A stretch of DNA of 61,216 bases from Gammaproteobacteria bacterium (GCA_026981935.1 JALSIC010000058.1:1-61216), one strand, 5' to 3'. Shown: positions 49,474-60,542, counted from the stretch's first letter. Numbers and translations: made by a program. Notes: generated from the sequence alone by a model not told the origin.

Positions 49474-50499
49474 GTGCCCAGGGAGCGCCCCCGCCAGCGG
49501 GCGGATGACGGCCGGACAGAGGACTGGCGGCCGGCGGCGGACCAGGAGCAGCTGCGCCTGCGCGCCACGGTGCTGGCGGAGCTGCGGGCCTTTTTCCACG
49601 AGCGCGGCGTGCTGGAAGTGGAGACCCCCCTGCTCTGCCGCGCCACCGCCAGTGATCCCCATCTCGCGAGCCTGGCGGTGCGCCTGCAGGCAGCCGGCAA
49701 GACAGAGACCTGGTGGCTGCAGACCTCTCCGGAACTGGCGATGAAGCGCCTCCTGGCGGCGGGCAGCGGGCCCATCTACCAGATCTGCAAGGCCTTTCGC
49801 GACGGGGAGGCCGGCTGCCTGCACAATCCCGAGTTCACCCTCCTGGAATGGTACCGTCCCGGCTGGGATCATCACCGCCTCATGGACGAGGTCGAAGACC
49901 TCCTGTCCCGTCTGTCCTGCCGTCTCGGCCTGACCCTGGCCAGCGCGGAACGCCTGACCTACGGTGAGGCCTTCCGGCGCTTCGCCGGTGTGGATCCCCA
50001 CCGTGCCGCCTGCGAGGAATTGCGTGCCCGCTTCGAGGCCGAGGTGGGCGCCGCCGTGGAGGGTGTGGAAGCCGGTGATCGCGAGGCCTGGCTGGATCTC
50101 GTTCTCACCCACCTGGTGGAACCCCATCTGGGCCTGGACGGGCGTCCCCTGTTTCTCCACGATTATCCTGCTTCCCAGGCTGCCCTGGCCCGCGTCAGGC
50201 CAGGCGATCCCCCCGTGGCGGAACGTTTCGAGCTGTACCTGGAAGGCATCGAGCTGGCCAACGGTTACCACGAACTCACCTCGCCACGGGAGCAGCGCCT
50301 GCGCTGGGAGCGGGACCGGCACCGGCGCCGGCGCCTGGGCCTGCCCGACGTGGCGCCGGACGATCGCCTGCTGGCGGCCCTGGAACATGGCCTGCCCCCC
50401 TGTGCCGGCGTGGCCCTGGGCGTGGACCGCCTGCTGATGGTGCTGAGTGGCGCCGCCACCATAGAGGAAGTACAGGCCTTCCCCCTGGACAGGGCCTGA
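49474..50499 (+). CDS. epmA: EF-P lysine ligase EpmA (PoxA/GenX)
   Basis: A truncated class II lysyl-tRNA synthetase paralogue that attaches beta-lysine to EF-P Lys34. The 341-residue product lacks the anticodon-binding domain and shows FFHERGVLEVETPLL, the motif 2 stretch ICKAFRDGEAG...EFTLLEWYRPG, and motif 3 PCAGVALGVDRLLM. The start is GTG 49474, with AGGAGTAGGGG upstream. Length is slightly above E. coli (325) because of an Arg-rich N-terminal extension. Confidence 0.94.
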   Translation: MPRERPRQRADDGRTEDWRPAADQEQLRLRATVLAELRAFFHERGVLEVETPLLCRATASDPHLASLAVRLQAAGKTETWWLQTSPELAMKRLLAAGSGPIYQICKAFRDGEAGCLHNPEFTLLEWYRPGWDHHRLMDEVEDLLSRLSCRLGLTLASAERLTYGEAFRRFAGVDPHRAACEELRARFEAEVGAAVEGVEAGDREAWLDLVLTHLVEPHLGLDGRPLFLHDYPASQAALARVRPGDPPVAERFELYLEGIELANGYHELTSPREQRLRWERDRHRRRRLGLPDVAPDDRLLAALEHGLPPCAGVALGVDRLLMVLSGAATIEEVQAFPLDRA

Positions 50500-50519
50500 G
50501 GTGACCCGTCCCGTACATG

Positions 50520-51392
50520 TCAGGGGGAGATCAGTTCTCCCAGTTCTTCTCCCATGCGCACGGGTTTTCCCGGGACGAGTGAGGGCGCAAGCCGGGTCCG
50601 GCGACCGTCCAGCAGCACGATGACCGTGGAACCCATGTTGAAGCGCCCCATTTCCTCGCCCTTGCCGAGATGCAGGGGAGGCTGGCGGTCGCGGTAGTCC
50701 CGTTCCCACGGCCGGCCACGGCGCGAGCGCAGCTCGCCGGTCCAGACGGTTTCCATGGTGCCCACGAAAATGGCGCCCACCAGGACCATGACCAGGGGGC
50801 CGGCGGCGGTGTCGAAGACCGTCACCACCCGTTCATTGCGGGCGAACAGGCCCGGCACATGGGCGGCGGACCAGGCATTGACGCTGAACAGGCGGCCGGG
50901 AATGAAGCGCAGGTGATGCACCGTGCCCGCGAGGGGCATGTGAATGCGGTGATAGTCGCGGGGGGAGAGATAGAGAGTGGCGAACAGGCCGTGTGCTGCC
51001 AGCTCGCGGTTGAGATCGCCGCCGTCCAGCGGCCCGCCCAGCAGCGCGTCCAGAGAATAGTCCAGTCCCTTGGCCTGGATGAGGCGTCCGTCGCGCAGCG
51101 CGCCGCACTGGCTGATGCGACCGTCCACGGGACAGGCCAGGCTGTCCCCGCCCGCCGCGAGGGCGCGCGCGCCGGGCCTGAGTGCCCGGGTGAAGAAGGC
51201 ATTGAAACAGGGATAGGCCGCAGGCGTGTCGAATTCGGCCTCCGTCAGGTCCACGCCATAGCGGCGCACGAAGAGACGGATCATGAAATTCTTCAGCCAG
51301 CCCAGGCGCAGCCGCGCCAGTCGGTACATGCCGCGGGACAGCAGGTGATGGGGCAGCACGGTCAGCAACAGGTAGGTGAGGCGTTCCAGCAT
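50520..51392 (-). CDS. psd: Phosphatidylserine decarboxylase
   Basis: Makes phosphatidylethanolamine. The 290-residue proenzyme self-cleaves at a Gly-Ser bond: here NMGSTVIVL, against LGST in E. coli. Other motifs present are SPRDYHRIHMPLAG and PVDGRISQCG, with the Asp/His residues typical for the family. Convergent with epmA, with 20 bp between stops. Confidence 0.95.
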   Translation of the reverse strand: MLERLTYLLLTVLPHHLLSRGMYRLARLRLGWLKNFMIRLFVRRYGVDLTEAEFDTPAAYPCFNAFFTRALRPGARALAAGGDSLACPVDGRISQCGALRDGRLIQAKGLDYSLDALLGGPLDGGDLNRELAAHGLFATLYLSPRDYHRIHMPLAGTVHHLRFIPGRLFSVNAWSAAHVPGLFARNERVVTVFDTAAGPLVMVLVGAIFVGTMETVWTGELRSRRGRPWERDYRDRQPPLHLGKGEEMGRFNMGSTVIVLLDGRRTRLAPSLVPGKPVRMGEELGELISP

Positions 51393-51461
51393 GCTCTATT
51401 GAATTTCCCATGGCCTTGGTAATATCGGACCGGGACTATACCACAGCAATTTCGTTGATCC

Positions 51462-52013
51462 ATGCCCCCGACATCTCCACGGACAACCCCGCAGGCAGCC
51501 ACGCCGGCAAACGACGAGACCCTCTGCGAGCTGGCCCGGACAGTGGGCGGGGCCTTGCAGCGCCGCCGCCTCATGCTCGCCACCGCCGAATCCTGTACCG
51601 GCGGCCTGGTGGCTGCGACGCTGACCCGCATTCCCGGCAGCTCGGGCTGGTTCGAGCGGGGTTTCGTGACCTACAGCAATGCGGCCAAGATGGAGCTGCT
51701 GGGTGTGTCGGCGGTCACGCTCCTGGATCATGGCGCCGTCAGCGAGCCCGTGGTGCGGGAGATGGCCGCAGGTGCCCTGCGTCACAGCCATGCCCAGGCG
51801 GCGCTCGCCATCAGCGGCATTGCCGGTCCCGGCGGGGGAGGGCCGGGCAAGCCCGTGGGCACGGTGTGCTTCGCCTGGGCGGCACTGGGGCTTGCCACGC
51901 GCGCCACGACCGAGCATTTCGCCGGTGACCGCGATGCGGTGCGGTACCGGGCGGTGGCACGCGCCCTCGCGGGCGTGCTGGACATGCTGCGGGACTGGGA
52001 CCTGCCTGGATGA
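51462..52013 (+). CDS. pncC: Nicotinamide-nucleotide amidase (CinA C-terminal domain)
   Basis: Deamidates NMN to NaMN in pyridine-nucleotide salvage. The 183-residue product is the stand-alone CinA C-terminal domain: LATAESCTGGLVAATLTRIPGSS with the catalytic serine, FVTYSNAAKMELLGV, and ALAISGIAGPGGG...KPVGTVCFA. A recA-linked copy of this domain is usual in gammaproteobacteria (ygaD-recA). The N-terminal 15 residues are low complexity, so a later start is possible. Confidence 0.9.
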   Translation: MPPTSPRTTPQAATPANDETLCELARTVGGALQRRRLMLATAESCTGGLVAATLTRIPGSSGWFERGFVTYSNAAKMELLGVSAVTLLDHGAVSEPVVREMAAGALRHSHAQAALAISGIAGPGGGGPGKPVGTVCFAWAALGLATRATTEHFAGDRDAVRYRAVARALAGVLDMLRDWDLPG

Positions 52014-52020
52014 GCGAAGC

Positions 52021-52590
52021 GTGAACGCATCGCCGTGTGCCAGCCGGCGCTTGTTCTTCGCCCTGTGGCCCGACGAGGCGCTGCGCGAGGTGCTGGCGGC
52101 GCACGTCTGCCGGCGTCTGCCGCGCCGCCTGGGACGGTCCGTGCCCACGGCGCATCTGCACATAACCCTGCTCTTTCTCGGCAACGTGCCGGCAACGCGC
52201 GTATCCTGTATCGAGGAGGCGGGCGCGCGGGCGGACGCGCCGCCCTTCGAGATCGTCCTGGACCGCCTGGGTTACTGGCCGCGCCCCCGGGTCTTCTGGG
52301 TGGGACCCAGCCACAGTCCCGCGGCCTTGTTCCAGCTGGTGGGCAGCCTGCGCCGGGCGCTGGAGCCCTGCGGACTGACCCTGGACGGGCGTCCCTTCCA
52401 GGCGCACATGACCCTCCTGCGCAAGGTGGCCCGGCCGCCCGCGCGAAAGATCGACATCACGCCTGTTTCCTGGCAGGTGAGCGACTTTGCCCTCGTCGAG
52501 TCCTGTCCGGTCGAGGGTGGCGTTCGTTATCGTCCCCTGCATGTCTGGCCTCTTGCAGCCGCGGGAGGCGGGGGCGAGGCCGGGCGATGA
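52021..52590 (+). CDS. thpR: RNA 2',3'-cyclic phosphodiesterase (2'-5' RNA ligase family)
   Basis: A 2H phosphoesterase with both HxTx motifs: HLHITLLFLG and QAHMTLLRKV. The 189-residue product starts with GTG 52021, eight bases after the pncC stop. RRLFFALWPDEAL is the usual N-terminus. The substrate in the cell is uncertain for this family. It precedes recA by about 150 bp. Confidence 0.92.
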   Translation: MNASPCASRRLFFALWPDEALREVLAAHVCRRLPRRLGRSVPTAHLHITLLFLGNVPATRVSCIEEAGARADAPPFEIVLDRLGYWPRPRVFWVGPSHSPAALFQLVGSLRRALEPCGLTLDGRPFQAHMTLLRKVARPPARKIDITPVSWQVSDFALVESCPVEGGVRYRPLHVWPLAAAGGGGEAGR

Positions 52591-52606
52591 CGGGGGCGGG
52601 AAACTG

Positions 52607-52615
52607 TGTGATAAT
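52607..52615 (+). promoter_or_regulatory. Possible extended -10 promoter for recA
   Basis: TG at 52607 one base before GATAAT (52610-52615) fits an extended -10 box 124 nt upstream of the recA ATG. I looked for a LexA box of the CTG-N10-CAG type around it and found none that is convincing. Confidence 0.35.
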
Positions 52616-52738
52616 TGCCCTGCCCGATCAGGCGGGATTCGGGCAGGATGCCTGCAGGATGCCTGGTCAGAGAATCCTGGGTGAACACCGCACAGGTGAC
52701 GGGCTGCTAAACGTTTTTGAGTGCTTATGGGGGAGCGG

Positions 52739-53773
<1,035 letters not shown>

Positions 53774-54259
53774 AGCCGAGGGCCACGGCGGCCCGGGGGC
53801 GGAACCGGCACTGATCCGGCGCCGGGCGCTCGATCTGCTCGCCCGGCGCGAGCACAGCGTGGCAGAGCTGCGCGCCAAGCTGTTGCGCCGGGGGCACGGG
53901 GCTGGGGAGATCGCTGCCGTGCTGTCTGGACTGGAGGCAGAGGGGCTGCTCAGTGACGCCCGCTTCGCCGAAAGCTACGTCGCCGCCCGCCGGGCGCGGG
54001 GAGAGGGTCCGCTGCGCATCGCGACGGCCCTGCGTCAGCGCGGCGTGGCAGAAGAACTCATCGCACGATACGTGGATCGGGAAGATGCAGCCTGGCAGCG
54101 TGTGATGGAAGCGGCCTGGCGCAAGCGCTTCGGCGGTGTCCGGCCAAGGGATTTCAAGGAACGCGCCCGCCAGGCGCGTTTTTTGCTGCAGCGGGGATTC
54201 GCGCAGTCTCAGGTGATGGCTTTGTTGAAGGCAGACGATACTGATTTTGTAGATCCGGC

Positions 54260-56875
54260 ATGAAGACGACGAGCAGCGCGGCCCTGCGCAGCCGCTTTCT
54301 CGATTATTTCCGCCGCCATGGCCACGAGATCGTGCCCAGCTCTTCCCTGGTGCCTGCCAATGATCCCACCCTGCTGTTCACCAATGCGGGCATGGTACAG
54401 TTCAAGGACGTCTTCCTGGGACTGGAGTCGCGCCCCTACCGCCGTGCCGCCAGCGCCCAGCGTTGCGTGCGCGCCGGCGGCAAGCACAATGACCTGGAGA
54501 ACGTGGGCTATACGGCGCGCCACCACACCTTCTTCGAGATGCTGGGCAATTTCAGCTTCGGCGACTATTTCAAGCGCGAGGCCATCCACTTCGCCTGGGA
54601 GTTTCTGACCGTGGAACTTGCCATTCCGGCGGAGAAGCTCTGGGTCACGGTGTACGAGGAAGACGACGAGGCTGCCGCCATCTGGCTGGACGAGATCGGC
54701 GTGGATCCCGCCCGTTTCGGGCGCATCGGTGCCGAGGACAATTTCTGGTCCATGGGCGAGACCGGTCCCTGCGGTCCCTGTTCCGAGATCTTCTACGACC
54801 ACGGTCCCGAGATCGCCGGCGGCCCCCCGGGGACGCCCGAGGCCGATGGCGACCGCTACGTGGAGATCTGGAATCTGGTGTTCATGCAGTACGACCGCGA
54901 TGCCAGCGGCGAGCTGACACCCCTGCCCAAGCCCTCGGTGGACACGGGCATGGGGCTGGAACGCCTGGCCGCGGTGATGCAGGGGGTGCACAGCAACTAT
55001 GACATCGACCTGTTCCGCAATCTCATCGCCGCTGCGGCGCATCTGGCGGGGCGCGACGATCTGGATCATCCTTCCCTGCGTGTCATCGCCGATCACATCC
55101 GTTCCAGCGCCTTCCTCGTCGTGGACGGGGTGCTGCCCTCCAACGAGGGGCGGGGCTATGTGCTGCGGCGCATCATCCGCCGTGCCATCCGTCACGGCTA
55201 CCAGCTGGGGATCCGGGAGGTCTTTTTTCATCGCCTGGTCGCCCCCCTGGTGCAGGAGATGGGCGAGGCCTATCCCGAGCTGGCACGGGCCCGTGCGCAG
55301 GTGGAACGTGTCCTGAGCCAGGAAGAGGCACGTTTCGCGGAGACCCTGGAGCAGGGCATGGAAATCCTGGAGACGGCCATCGCCGGCCTGCAGGGCACGG
55401 TGATTCCCGGCGAGACCGTGTTCCGGCTCTACGACACCTATGGTTTTCCCGTGGATCTCACGGCGGACATCGCCCGTGAACGGGGGCTTGAGGTGGACAT
55501 GGCGGGGTTCGAGCGCGAGATGGCGGCGCAGCGGGCGCGGGCCCGCGCGGCGGGCCAGTTCCAGGCGGATTACGCCGCCCGGGTGGCGGTGGCCGGTGGC
55601 AGCGAGTTCACCGGCTACGAACACCTGGCGGAGGAAGACAGCCACGTGCTGGCCCTGCTCCGCGACGGCGAGCCGGTGGTGCGGCTCTCGGCAGGCGAGG
55701 AAGGTGCGATCGTGCTGGACGTGACACCCTTCTACGCCGAATCCGGCGGACAGGTGGGCGACCGGGGGATCCTGCGCTGCGGTGACAACGTCTTCGAGGT
55801 GCAGGACACGCAGAAACAGGGCGAGGTCATACTGCACCTGGGCCGGGTGCGCGAAGGCGCTTTTCGCGAGGGCGATGCCGTTCTGGCCCGGGTGGACGAG
55901 GCCGCGCGCCGGGCGACGGCGCTGAATCACACGGCCACGCACCTGCTCCATGCCGCCCTGCGCCGGGTGCTGGGGGAACACGTGGTCCAGAAGGGCTCGC
56001 TGGTGGAGCCGGCGCGGCTGCGTTTCGACTATGCCCATTACGAGGCGCCTTCCCCCGACCGGCTGGCGGAGATCGAGCAGCTGGTCAATGACCGGATCCG
56101 CGACAACCTTCCCGTGGAGACGGTGGTCACCAGTTTCGAGGCGGCGCGGCGCATGGGTGCCATGGCCCTGTTCGGGGAAAAATATGGTGACGAGGTGCGG
56201 GTGCTCAGGATCGACGACTTCTCCATCGAGCTGTGCGGCGGCACACACGCCCGGCGCAGCGGTGACATCGGGCTGTTCAAGATCGTCAGTGAGGGCGGTA
56301 TCGCCGCGGGCGTGCGGCGCATCGAGGCGGTCACCGGTGCGGCCGCCGTGCGCTGGGTGCAGGACCTGGCGCGTCGCCTCGAAGACATGGCGGCCCTGTT
56401 CAAGACGGCGCCGGAGCAGGTGACGGAAAAGGCCGCCCAGCTTCTGGCCCGTAACCGCGAGCTGGAAAAGACGGTTGCAACCCTCAAGGCCAGGCTTGCC
56501 AGCAGCGCCGGCAGCGACCTGGCATCCAGGGCAGTGGAGGTGGCGGGCTGCCGGGTGCTTGCAGCGCAACTGGAGGCGGCGGATGCCAGGAGCCTGCGTG
56601 AGACCCTGGACCAGCTCAAGAACAAGCTGGGTACCGCGGCAGTGGTGCTGGCCACGGCAGAGGCGGACAAGGTCACGCTGGTCGCGGGCGTCACCAAGGA
56701 CCTGACCGCCCGTCTCAAGGCGCCGGACCTGGTGAATTTCGTCGCCCGCCAGGTGGGTGGCAAGGGGGGCGGGCGGCCCGACATGGCCCAGGCCGGGGGC
56801 AAGGATCCGGCGGCCTTGCCGGCGGCGCTGGCGCAAGTGCCCGCCTGGGTTGAGGAGCGGCTGGGTGAAGCGTAA
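54260..56875 (+). CDS. alaS: Alanyl-tRNA synthetase
   Basis: Charges tRNA-Ala and edits mischarged serine and glycine. The 871-residue product (E. coli 876) has [15 protein letters not shown] and class II motifs in the first 250 residues. The editing domain has [12 protein letters not shown] and [11 protein letters not shown], with Zn ligands, and a C-Ala domain follows. ATG 54260 overlaps the recX stop. recA-recX-alaS-lysC-csrA is a conserved order in pseudomonads and relatives. Confidence 0.97.
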   Translation: MKTTSSAALRSRFLDYFRRHGHEIVPSSSLVPANDPTLLFTNAGMVQFKDVFLGLESRPYRRAASAQRCVRAGGKHNDLENVGYTARHHTFFEMLGNFSFGDYFKREAIHFAWEFLTVELAIPAEKLWVTVYEEDDEAAAIWLDEIGVDPARFGRIGAEDNFWSMGETGPCGPCSEIFYDHGPEIAGGPPGTPEADGDRYVEIWNLVFMQYDRDASGELTPLPKPSVDTGMGLERLAAVMQGVHSNYDIDLFRNLIAAAAHLAGRDDLDHPSLRVIADHIRSSAFLVVDGVLPSNEGRGYVLRRIIRRAIRHGYQLGIREVFFHRLVAPLVQEMGEAYPELARARAQVERVLSQEEARFAETLEQGMEILETAIAGLQGTVIPGETVFRLYDTYGFPVDLTADIARERGLEVDMAGFEREMAAQRARARAAGQFQADYAARVAVAGGSEFTGYEHLAEEDSHVLALLRDGEPVVRLSAGEEGAIVLDVTPFYAESGGQVGDRGILRCGDNVFEVQDTQKQGEVILHLGRVREGAFREGDAVLARVDEAARRATALNHTATHLLHAALRRVLGEHVVQKGSLVEPARLRFDYAHYEAPSPDRLAEIEQLVNDRIRDNLPVETVVTSFEAARRMGAMALFGEKYGDEVRVLRIDDFSIELCGGTHARRSGDIGLFKIVSEGGIAAGVRRIEAVTGAAAVRWVQDLARRLEDMAALFKTAPEQVTEKAAQLLARNRELEKTVATLKARLASSAGSDLASRAVEVAGCRVLAAQLEAADARSLRETLDQLKNKLGTAAVVLATAEADKVTLVAGVTKDLTARLKAPDLVNFVARQVGGKGGGRPDMAQAGGKDPAALPAALAQVPAWVEERLGEA

Positions 56876-56933
56876 CGGCTGAAGGGCGGTCGGCTCCGTC
56901 ACCCGCGACTCATCACACATCACTCATAACGAT

Positions 56934-58172
56934 ATGGCATTGATCGTCCAAAAATACGGCGGCACCTCCGTGGCCACCCCGGAACACATCGGCCGCGTGG
57001 CGGAAAAGGTCATCGCCACCCGCGGCGCGGGATGCGACGTGGTGGTCGTGGTTTCCGCCATGAGCGGGGAGACCAACCGGCTGCTGGCGCTGGCGCATGC
57101 CATAACCGACCGGCCGGACCCCCGCGAACTGGACGTGATCCTTGCCACGGGCGAGCAGGTGACCATCGCCCTGCTCAGCATGGCGCTGCAGGCGCGTGGT
57201 TGTCCCGCCCATTCCTATACGGGTGCCCAGGTGCACATCCTGACGGACAGTATGCACAACAAGGCGCGCATCATGGACATCGATGCGGCGCGCATCCAGC
57301 ACGACCTGGCGGCCGGCCGGGTCGTGGTCGTTGCCGGTTTTCAGGGCGTGGACGAACAGGGCAACATCACCACCCTGGGTCGTGGTGGTTCGGATACCAC
57401 CGCCGTGGCGCTGGCCGCCGCGCTCAAGGCCGACGAATGCCAGATCTATACTGACGTGGACGGCGTCTATACCACGGATCCGCGGGTGGTGCCCGAGGCG
57501 CGGCGGCTGGCCCGCCTCACCTATGAAGAGATGCTGGAGATGGCCAGTCTCGGCGCCAAGGTGCTGCAGATCCGCTCCGTCGAGTTTGCCAGCAAGTACA
57601 ATGTACCGCTGCGCGTGTTATCCTCATTCGAGGAAGGCGCGGGCACGCTGATCACAGCCGAGGAAGAGGGGATGGAACAGGCACAGATATCGGGGATCGC
57701 ATTCAATCGCGACGAGGCCAAGCTCACGGTGCTGGGCGTGCCCGATCAGCCGGGCGTGGCCAGCCGCATCCTCGGTCCCATTGCCGATGCCGGCATCGAG
57801 GTGGACATGATCGTCCAGAACGTCGCCGAGGATGCCACGACGGATTTCACCTTCACCGTGCACCGGCGGGACTACACCCAGGCCCTGGCCATACTCCAGG
57901 ACGTGGCCCGCGAGCTCCAGGCACGCGAGGTCAGCGGCGACGACCGGATCGTCAAGATCTCCCTGGTGGGAGTGGGCATGCGCTCACATGCCGGCATTGC
58001 CAGCCGGATGTTCCGCGCCCTGGCCGAAGAGGGGATCAATATCCGCATGATCTCCACTTCCGAGATCAAGGTCTCCGTGGTGGTGGACGAGAAGTACCTG
58101 GAGCTGGGGGTGCGGGCCCTGCATGATGCCTTCGAACTCGGCCGGTCGGGCGGGCAACCGGAGGGGGAGTAA
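56934..58172 (+). CDS. lysC: Aspartate kinase
   Basis: First step of lysine, methionine and threonine synthesis. The 412-residue product begins MALIVQKYGGTSVATPEHI and has VVVSAMSGETNRLL, FQGVDEQGNITTLGRGGSDTTA, and two ACT domains in the C-terminal third for feedback inhibition. No homoserine dehydrogenase domain is fused. An internal beta-subunit start, as in Bacillus and Corynebacterium, cannot be judged here. Confidence 0.96.
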   Translation: MALIVQKYGGTSVATPEHIGRVAEKVIATRGAGCDVVVVVSAMSGETNRLLALAHAITDRPDPRELDVILATGEQVTIALLSMALQARGCPAHSYTGAQVHILTDSMHNKARIMDIDAARIQHDLAAGRVVVVAGFQGVDEQGNITTLGRGGSDTTAVALAAALKADECQIYTDVDGVYTTDPRVVPEARRLARLTYEEMLEMASLGAKVLQIRSVEFASKYNVPLRVLSSFEEGAGTLITAEEEGMEQAQISGIAFNRDEAKLTVLGVPDQPGVASRILGPIADAGIEVDMIVQNVAEDATTDFTFTVHRRDYTQALAILQDVARELQAREVSGDDRIVKISLVGVGMRSHAGIASRMFRALAEEGINIRMISTSEIKVSVVVDEKYLELGVRALHDAFELGRSGGQPEGE

Positions 58173-58189
58173 AAATGTATTTAAAATGC

Positions 58190-58195
58190 TATAAT
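58190..58195 (+). promoter_or_regulatory. Probable csrA promoter -10 box
   Basis: A perfect TATAAT in an AT-rich stretch just after lysC, with no good -35 at 17 bp, which would suit a sigma-S-type or activated promoter. It leaves a leader of roughly 150 nt before csrA; the Shine-Dalgarno GAAGGAGAA contains GGA, as expected for CsrA autoregulation. Confidence 0.5.
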
Positions 58196-58354
58196 TGGCG
58201 GGCTGAAGAATGGACTTGATTTTTTATGTAAATCAGAAGCATAGTTATGCGCTTCAGTTTGGTGGGGACAGGCCGATGGAACTCAAAAGGACTCATGGAC
58301 GCTGCGTTAATCCCTCGACAGTGATTAAAGAGCGTTACACGAAGGAGAAGTACA

Positions 58355-58582
58355 ATGCTGATTCTGACACGCCGTGTAGGCGAGACATTGATAATCGGGG
58401 ACGAGATTACCATCACCGTACTGGGGGTGCGGGGTAACCAGGTGCGCATAGGCGTGAATGCGCCGAAACACATCGCCGTCCATCGCGAAGAAATCTACGA
58501 ACGGATCCAGAAGGAAAATGAACAGAATGCAGGCCATGAAGCAGACCAGGATCCCTCCCTCGGCAGTGCCTGCGACAAATGA
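58355..58582 (+). CDS. csrA: Carbon storage regulator CsrA
   Basis: A small RNA-binding dimer that represses or stabilises mRNAs at GGA motifs. The 75-residue product starts [18 protein letters not shown] and has the RNA-contact residues RRVGE and [16 protein letters not shown]; the C-terminal tail is longer than E. coli CsrA (61). Shine-Dalgarno AAGGAG 6 nt upstream. The tRNA-Ser and tRNA-Arg genes follow, as at the E. coli csrA-serV-argV locus. Confidence 0.96.
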   Translation: MLILTRRVGETLIIGDEITITVLGVRGNQVRIGVNAPKHIAVHREEIYERIQKENEQNAGHEADQDPSLGSACDK

Positions 58583-58805
58583 GTCTTGCTGTGAAGACCG
58601 CGGCCCCTTTGCGTCCCATCCGGTAATTCGTTATCCTTTCGCATTCGTCGGCCGGGACCCGGAATAGCGTCTCGGCATTCCCCGACGCTCAGCAAGCCCA
58701 GTGATCTCGATGATGCGCCGCTTGCCCGCGGACCAAGGCCGTGGCGTGGACTGTCCGGGATCGACGCAGGCGCTGCAGCGGGCAGAAGCCGACGAGGCAT
58801 TATGT

Positions 58806-58898
58806 GGAGAGATGGCCGAGCGGCTGAAGGCGCTCCCCTGCTAAGGGAGTATGGGGTCAAAAGCTCCATCGAGGGTTCGAATCCCTCTCTCTCCGCCA
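58806..58898 (+). tRNA. tRNA-Ser (GCU)
   Basis: 93 nt with an encoded CCA. The acceptor GGAGAGA pairs with TCTCTCC, the D-arm has GGCCGAGCGGCTGAAGGC, the anticodon arm is CTCCCCTGCTAAGGGAG (anticodon GCT), a long variable arm is present as in all serine tRNAs, and the T-arm has GGTTCGAATCC. Confidence 0.97.
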
Positions 58899-59023
58899 TT
58901 CAGATGACAGCAGGCAAAAGACGAAGGGCAGAAGTTGGTTTGGAGGCAGACCGCAGACGCGATTGTGTATAATGCTGTCGCCTCGGCCTATGCAGTAAAA
59001 AGCCGTTTTGGTCGATCAGATAC

Positions 59024-59100
59024 GCGCCCGTAGCTCAGTTGGATAGAGTACCTGGCTACGAACCAGGCGGTCGGAGGTTCGAATCCTTCCGGGCGCGCCA
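59024..59100 (+). tRNA. tRNA-Arg (ACG)
   Basis: 77 nt with an encoded CCA. The acceptor GCGCCCG pairs with CGGGCGC; the anticodon arm CCTGGCTACGAACCAGG has anticodon ACG (inosine-modified in vivo). The 3' half borders the integrase region and is a probable attachment site. Confidence 0.97.
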
Positions 59101-59114
59101 TTTTTTCCTTTAAG

Positions 59115-59139
59115 GGCCAGTGACTTACTGGCCTTTTTT
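59115..59139 (+). terminator. Rho-independent terminator after tRNA-Arg
   Basis: GGCCAGT (59115-59121), loop, ACTGGCC (59127-59133), then six Ts. Placed 15 nt after the tRNA end and 8 nt from the end of the oppositely oriented integrase. Confidence 0.9.
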
Positions 59140-59146
59140 GGTTCTG

Positions 59147-60182
59147 TCATCTTTTCTTCTCCTCTGATTGTCTCAGATTTGTATCAGTAATCACCCGAGG
59201 GCGGCTGATGTTGCCGGCATACTCGACCAGATGATCGGCTGACAGGTGGGCATAACGGCGGACCATCTCAACGGATTCCCAGCCGCCAAGCTCCTGAAGG
59301 ATGTTCAGGGGGGTACCTGCCTGGACATGCCAGGACGCCCAGGTGTGCCGAAGGTCATGCCAACGAAAGTCATCGATGCCGGCACGCTTGAGGGCCTTGC
59401 GCCACGCGTGATTGTTGGCGCGGGTGACCGGTTTGCCCTTGTAAGTGAATACCCAGGTGTTGTGCTTGCCAATCTGAGCCCGGAGGATCAGCACGGCCTC
59501 GTTGTGCAACGGTGTGGCCATGGCGCGGCCGGGCTTGGTTTGGTCTGCATGGAACCAGGCGACACGGCGTTGAAGGTCCACCTGCTGCCAGGTCAACCCG
59601 GTGACGTTGGCCTCTCTGAGGCCCGTGGCGAGCGTAAATGCAGCCATGGCAGCCAGATGGTCAGGAAGCTCGGAAAGAAGCCTGTCGGCTTCCTCGCGGG
59701 TGAGCCAGCGGATACGGCGCTTTGGGCTCCGGAAGCATGCGGACGTGGGGAGCACGATCGATCCAATCCCATTGGCGCTCTGCGCGGCGGAGGATGGCCC
59801 GCAGAACCTCCAGCATGCGGTTGACGGTAGCGGGCTTGACGCCATCCTGAAGGCGGGATTCGGTGATCTGGTCAATCATCTTGCGGTTGATCTCATCCAA
59901 GTGGACACCGCGGAGATGAACATCGAGGCGGCGGAGGTGGTGCTTGTCGTCATCGAGGGATTTCTTCTGGGCCTGTTCGGTGAGCCAGCGGACAACAGCC
60001 TGTTGCCAGGTGTAGCGGGGACGCTCGCCGAGCTTCTGCACTCGCCAGTATTCCGCCCGAAGCTGGTCATGGAACTGCTGGGCCTCTACCCGGCTTTCAG
60101 TCCGAGCAGAGCGGAATATTCGCTCTCCGCTGGGGGCGGTAAATCGGACCCACCAGATTTTTCCTCGTCTGTAGATGGCCAT
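59147..60182 (-). pseudogene. Tyrosine-type phage integrase, frameshifted
   Basis: Two overlapping frames complete one integrase. The N-terminal part (59661-60182) reads MAIYRRGKIWWVRFTAPSGE and has the SAM-like core-binding domain (TWQQAVVRWLTEQ) up to HVRMLPEPK. The catalytic part (59147-59875) continues at RRIRWLTREEADRLL with ATGLREANVTGLTW (Arg I), HDLRHTWASWHVQ (His-Leu-Arg-His) and the nucleophile Tyr in VEMVRRYAHLS. The join is at TTTGGG on the plus strand (59721-59726; CCCAAA in the reading direction), where one extra base breaks the frame. The gene is directed toward tRNA-Arg, as in tRNA-integrated elements. Confidence 0.85.
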
Positions 60183-60361
60183 ACTGTCTTTGTTGGTTGT
60201 TGTTGCTTACTCCGAATGAAATCAATCAAGTCCGAACGAAGGAAAAGCCAACGCTTTCCAATCTTGCTGGCGGGAACTCGACCTGCCTTGGCCCAGCGCC
60301 GGAGGACCTCCGGATTCATCTGAAGGAAGGCAGAAGCTTCAGTGAGATTCATCGTTTCCAT
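60086..60361 (-). CDS. Excisionase-like helix-turn-helix protein
   Basis: About 91 residues. A MerR/AlpA-type winged helix-turn-helix covers the first half: NLTEASAFLQMNPEVLRRWAKAGRVPASKIGKRWLFLRSDL. The tail (STDEEKSGGSDL) is variable. ATG 60361 or 60352 is likely; the frame's first ATG (60397) adds hydrophobic residues and seems too early. It overlaps the integrase N-terminus by 97 nt on the same strand, the typical Xis/Int pairing that controls excision. Confidence 0.8.
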   Translation of the reverse strand: METMNLTEASAFLQMNPEVLRRWAKAGRVPASKIGKRWLFLRSDLIDFIRSKQQQPTKTVWPSTDEEKSGGSDLPPPAESEYSALLGLKAG

Positions 60362-60436
60362 TATCAACGTCCAAAGCAAGAAGAAACCCTGTTTCAAGAA
60401 ACACGGTATTTATCGTTCCGGTAGTGCATGACAGCG

Positions 60437-60530
60437 TTACCCACCCTTTACCCACCACTCTGGGGTAGACGGAGCACCCCGCGGTGGATAAAGCGTGGAT
60501 AACGCCTGGTATTGTTTAAAGTGTGGGTAA
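60437..60530. other. Cluster of five TTAYCCACN sites (DnaA-box-like)
   Basis: TTACCCACC at 60437-60445 and 60448-60456; the complement of TTATCCACC at 60483-60491, of TTATCCACG at 60494-60502 and of TTACCCACA at 60522-60530. Three of the five are one base from the DnaA box TTATCCACA; two are two bases off. Two lie on the plus and three on the minus strand in under 100 bp, between the excisionase gene and the Zot-like fragment. Replication origin or a regulator/Xis site array are both possible. Confidence 0.55.
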
Positions 60531-60542
60531 AACCCCAGTAGT

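Noticed and set aside
52591-52738. LexA (SOS) box upstream of recA
   Set aside because: No CTG-N10-CAG site with reasonable flanks is present; CTG...CAG pairs seen have the wrong spacing.
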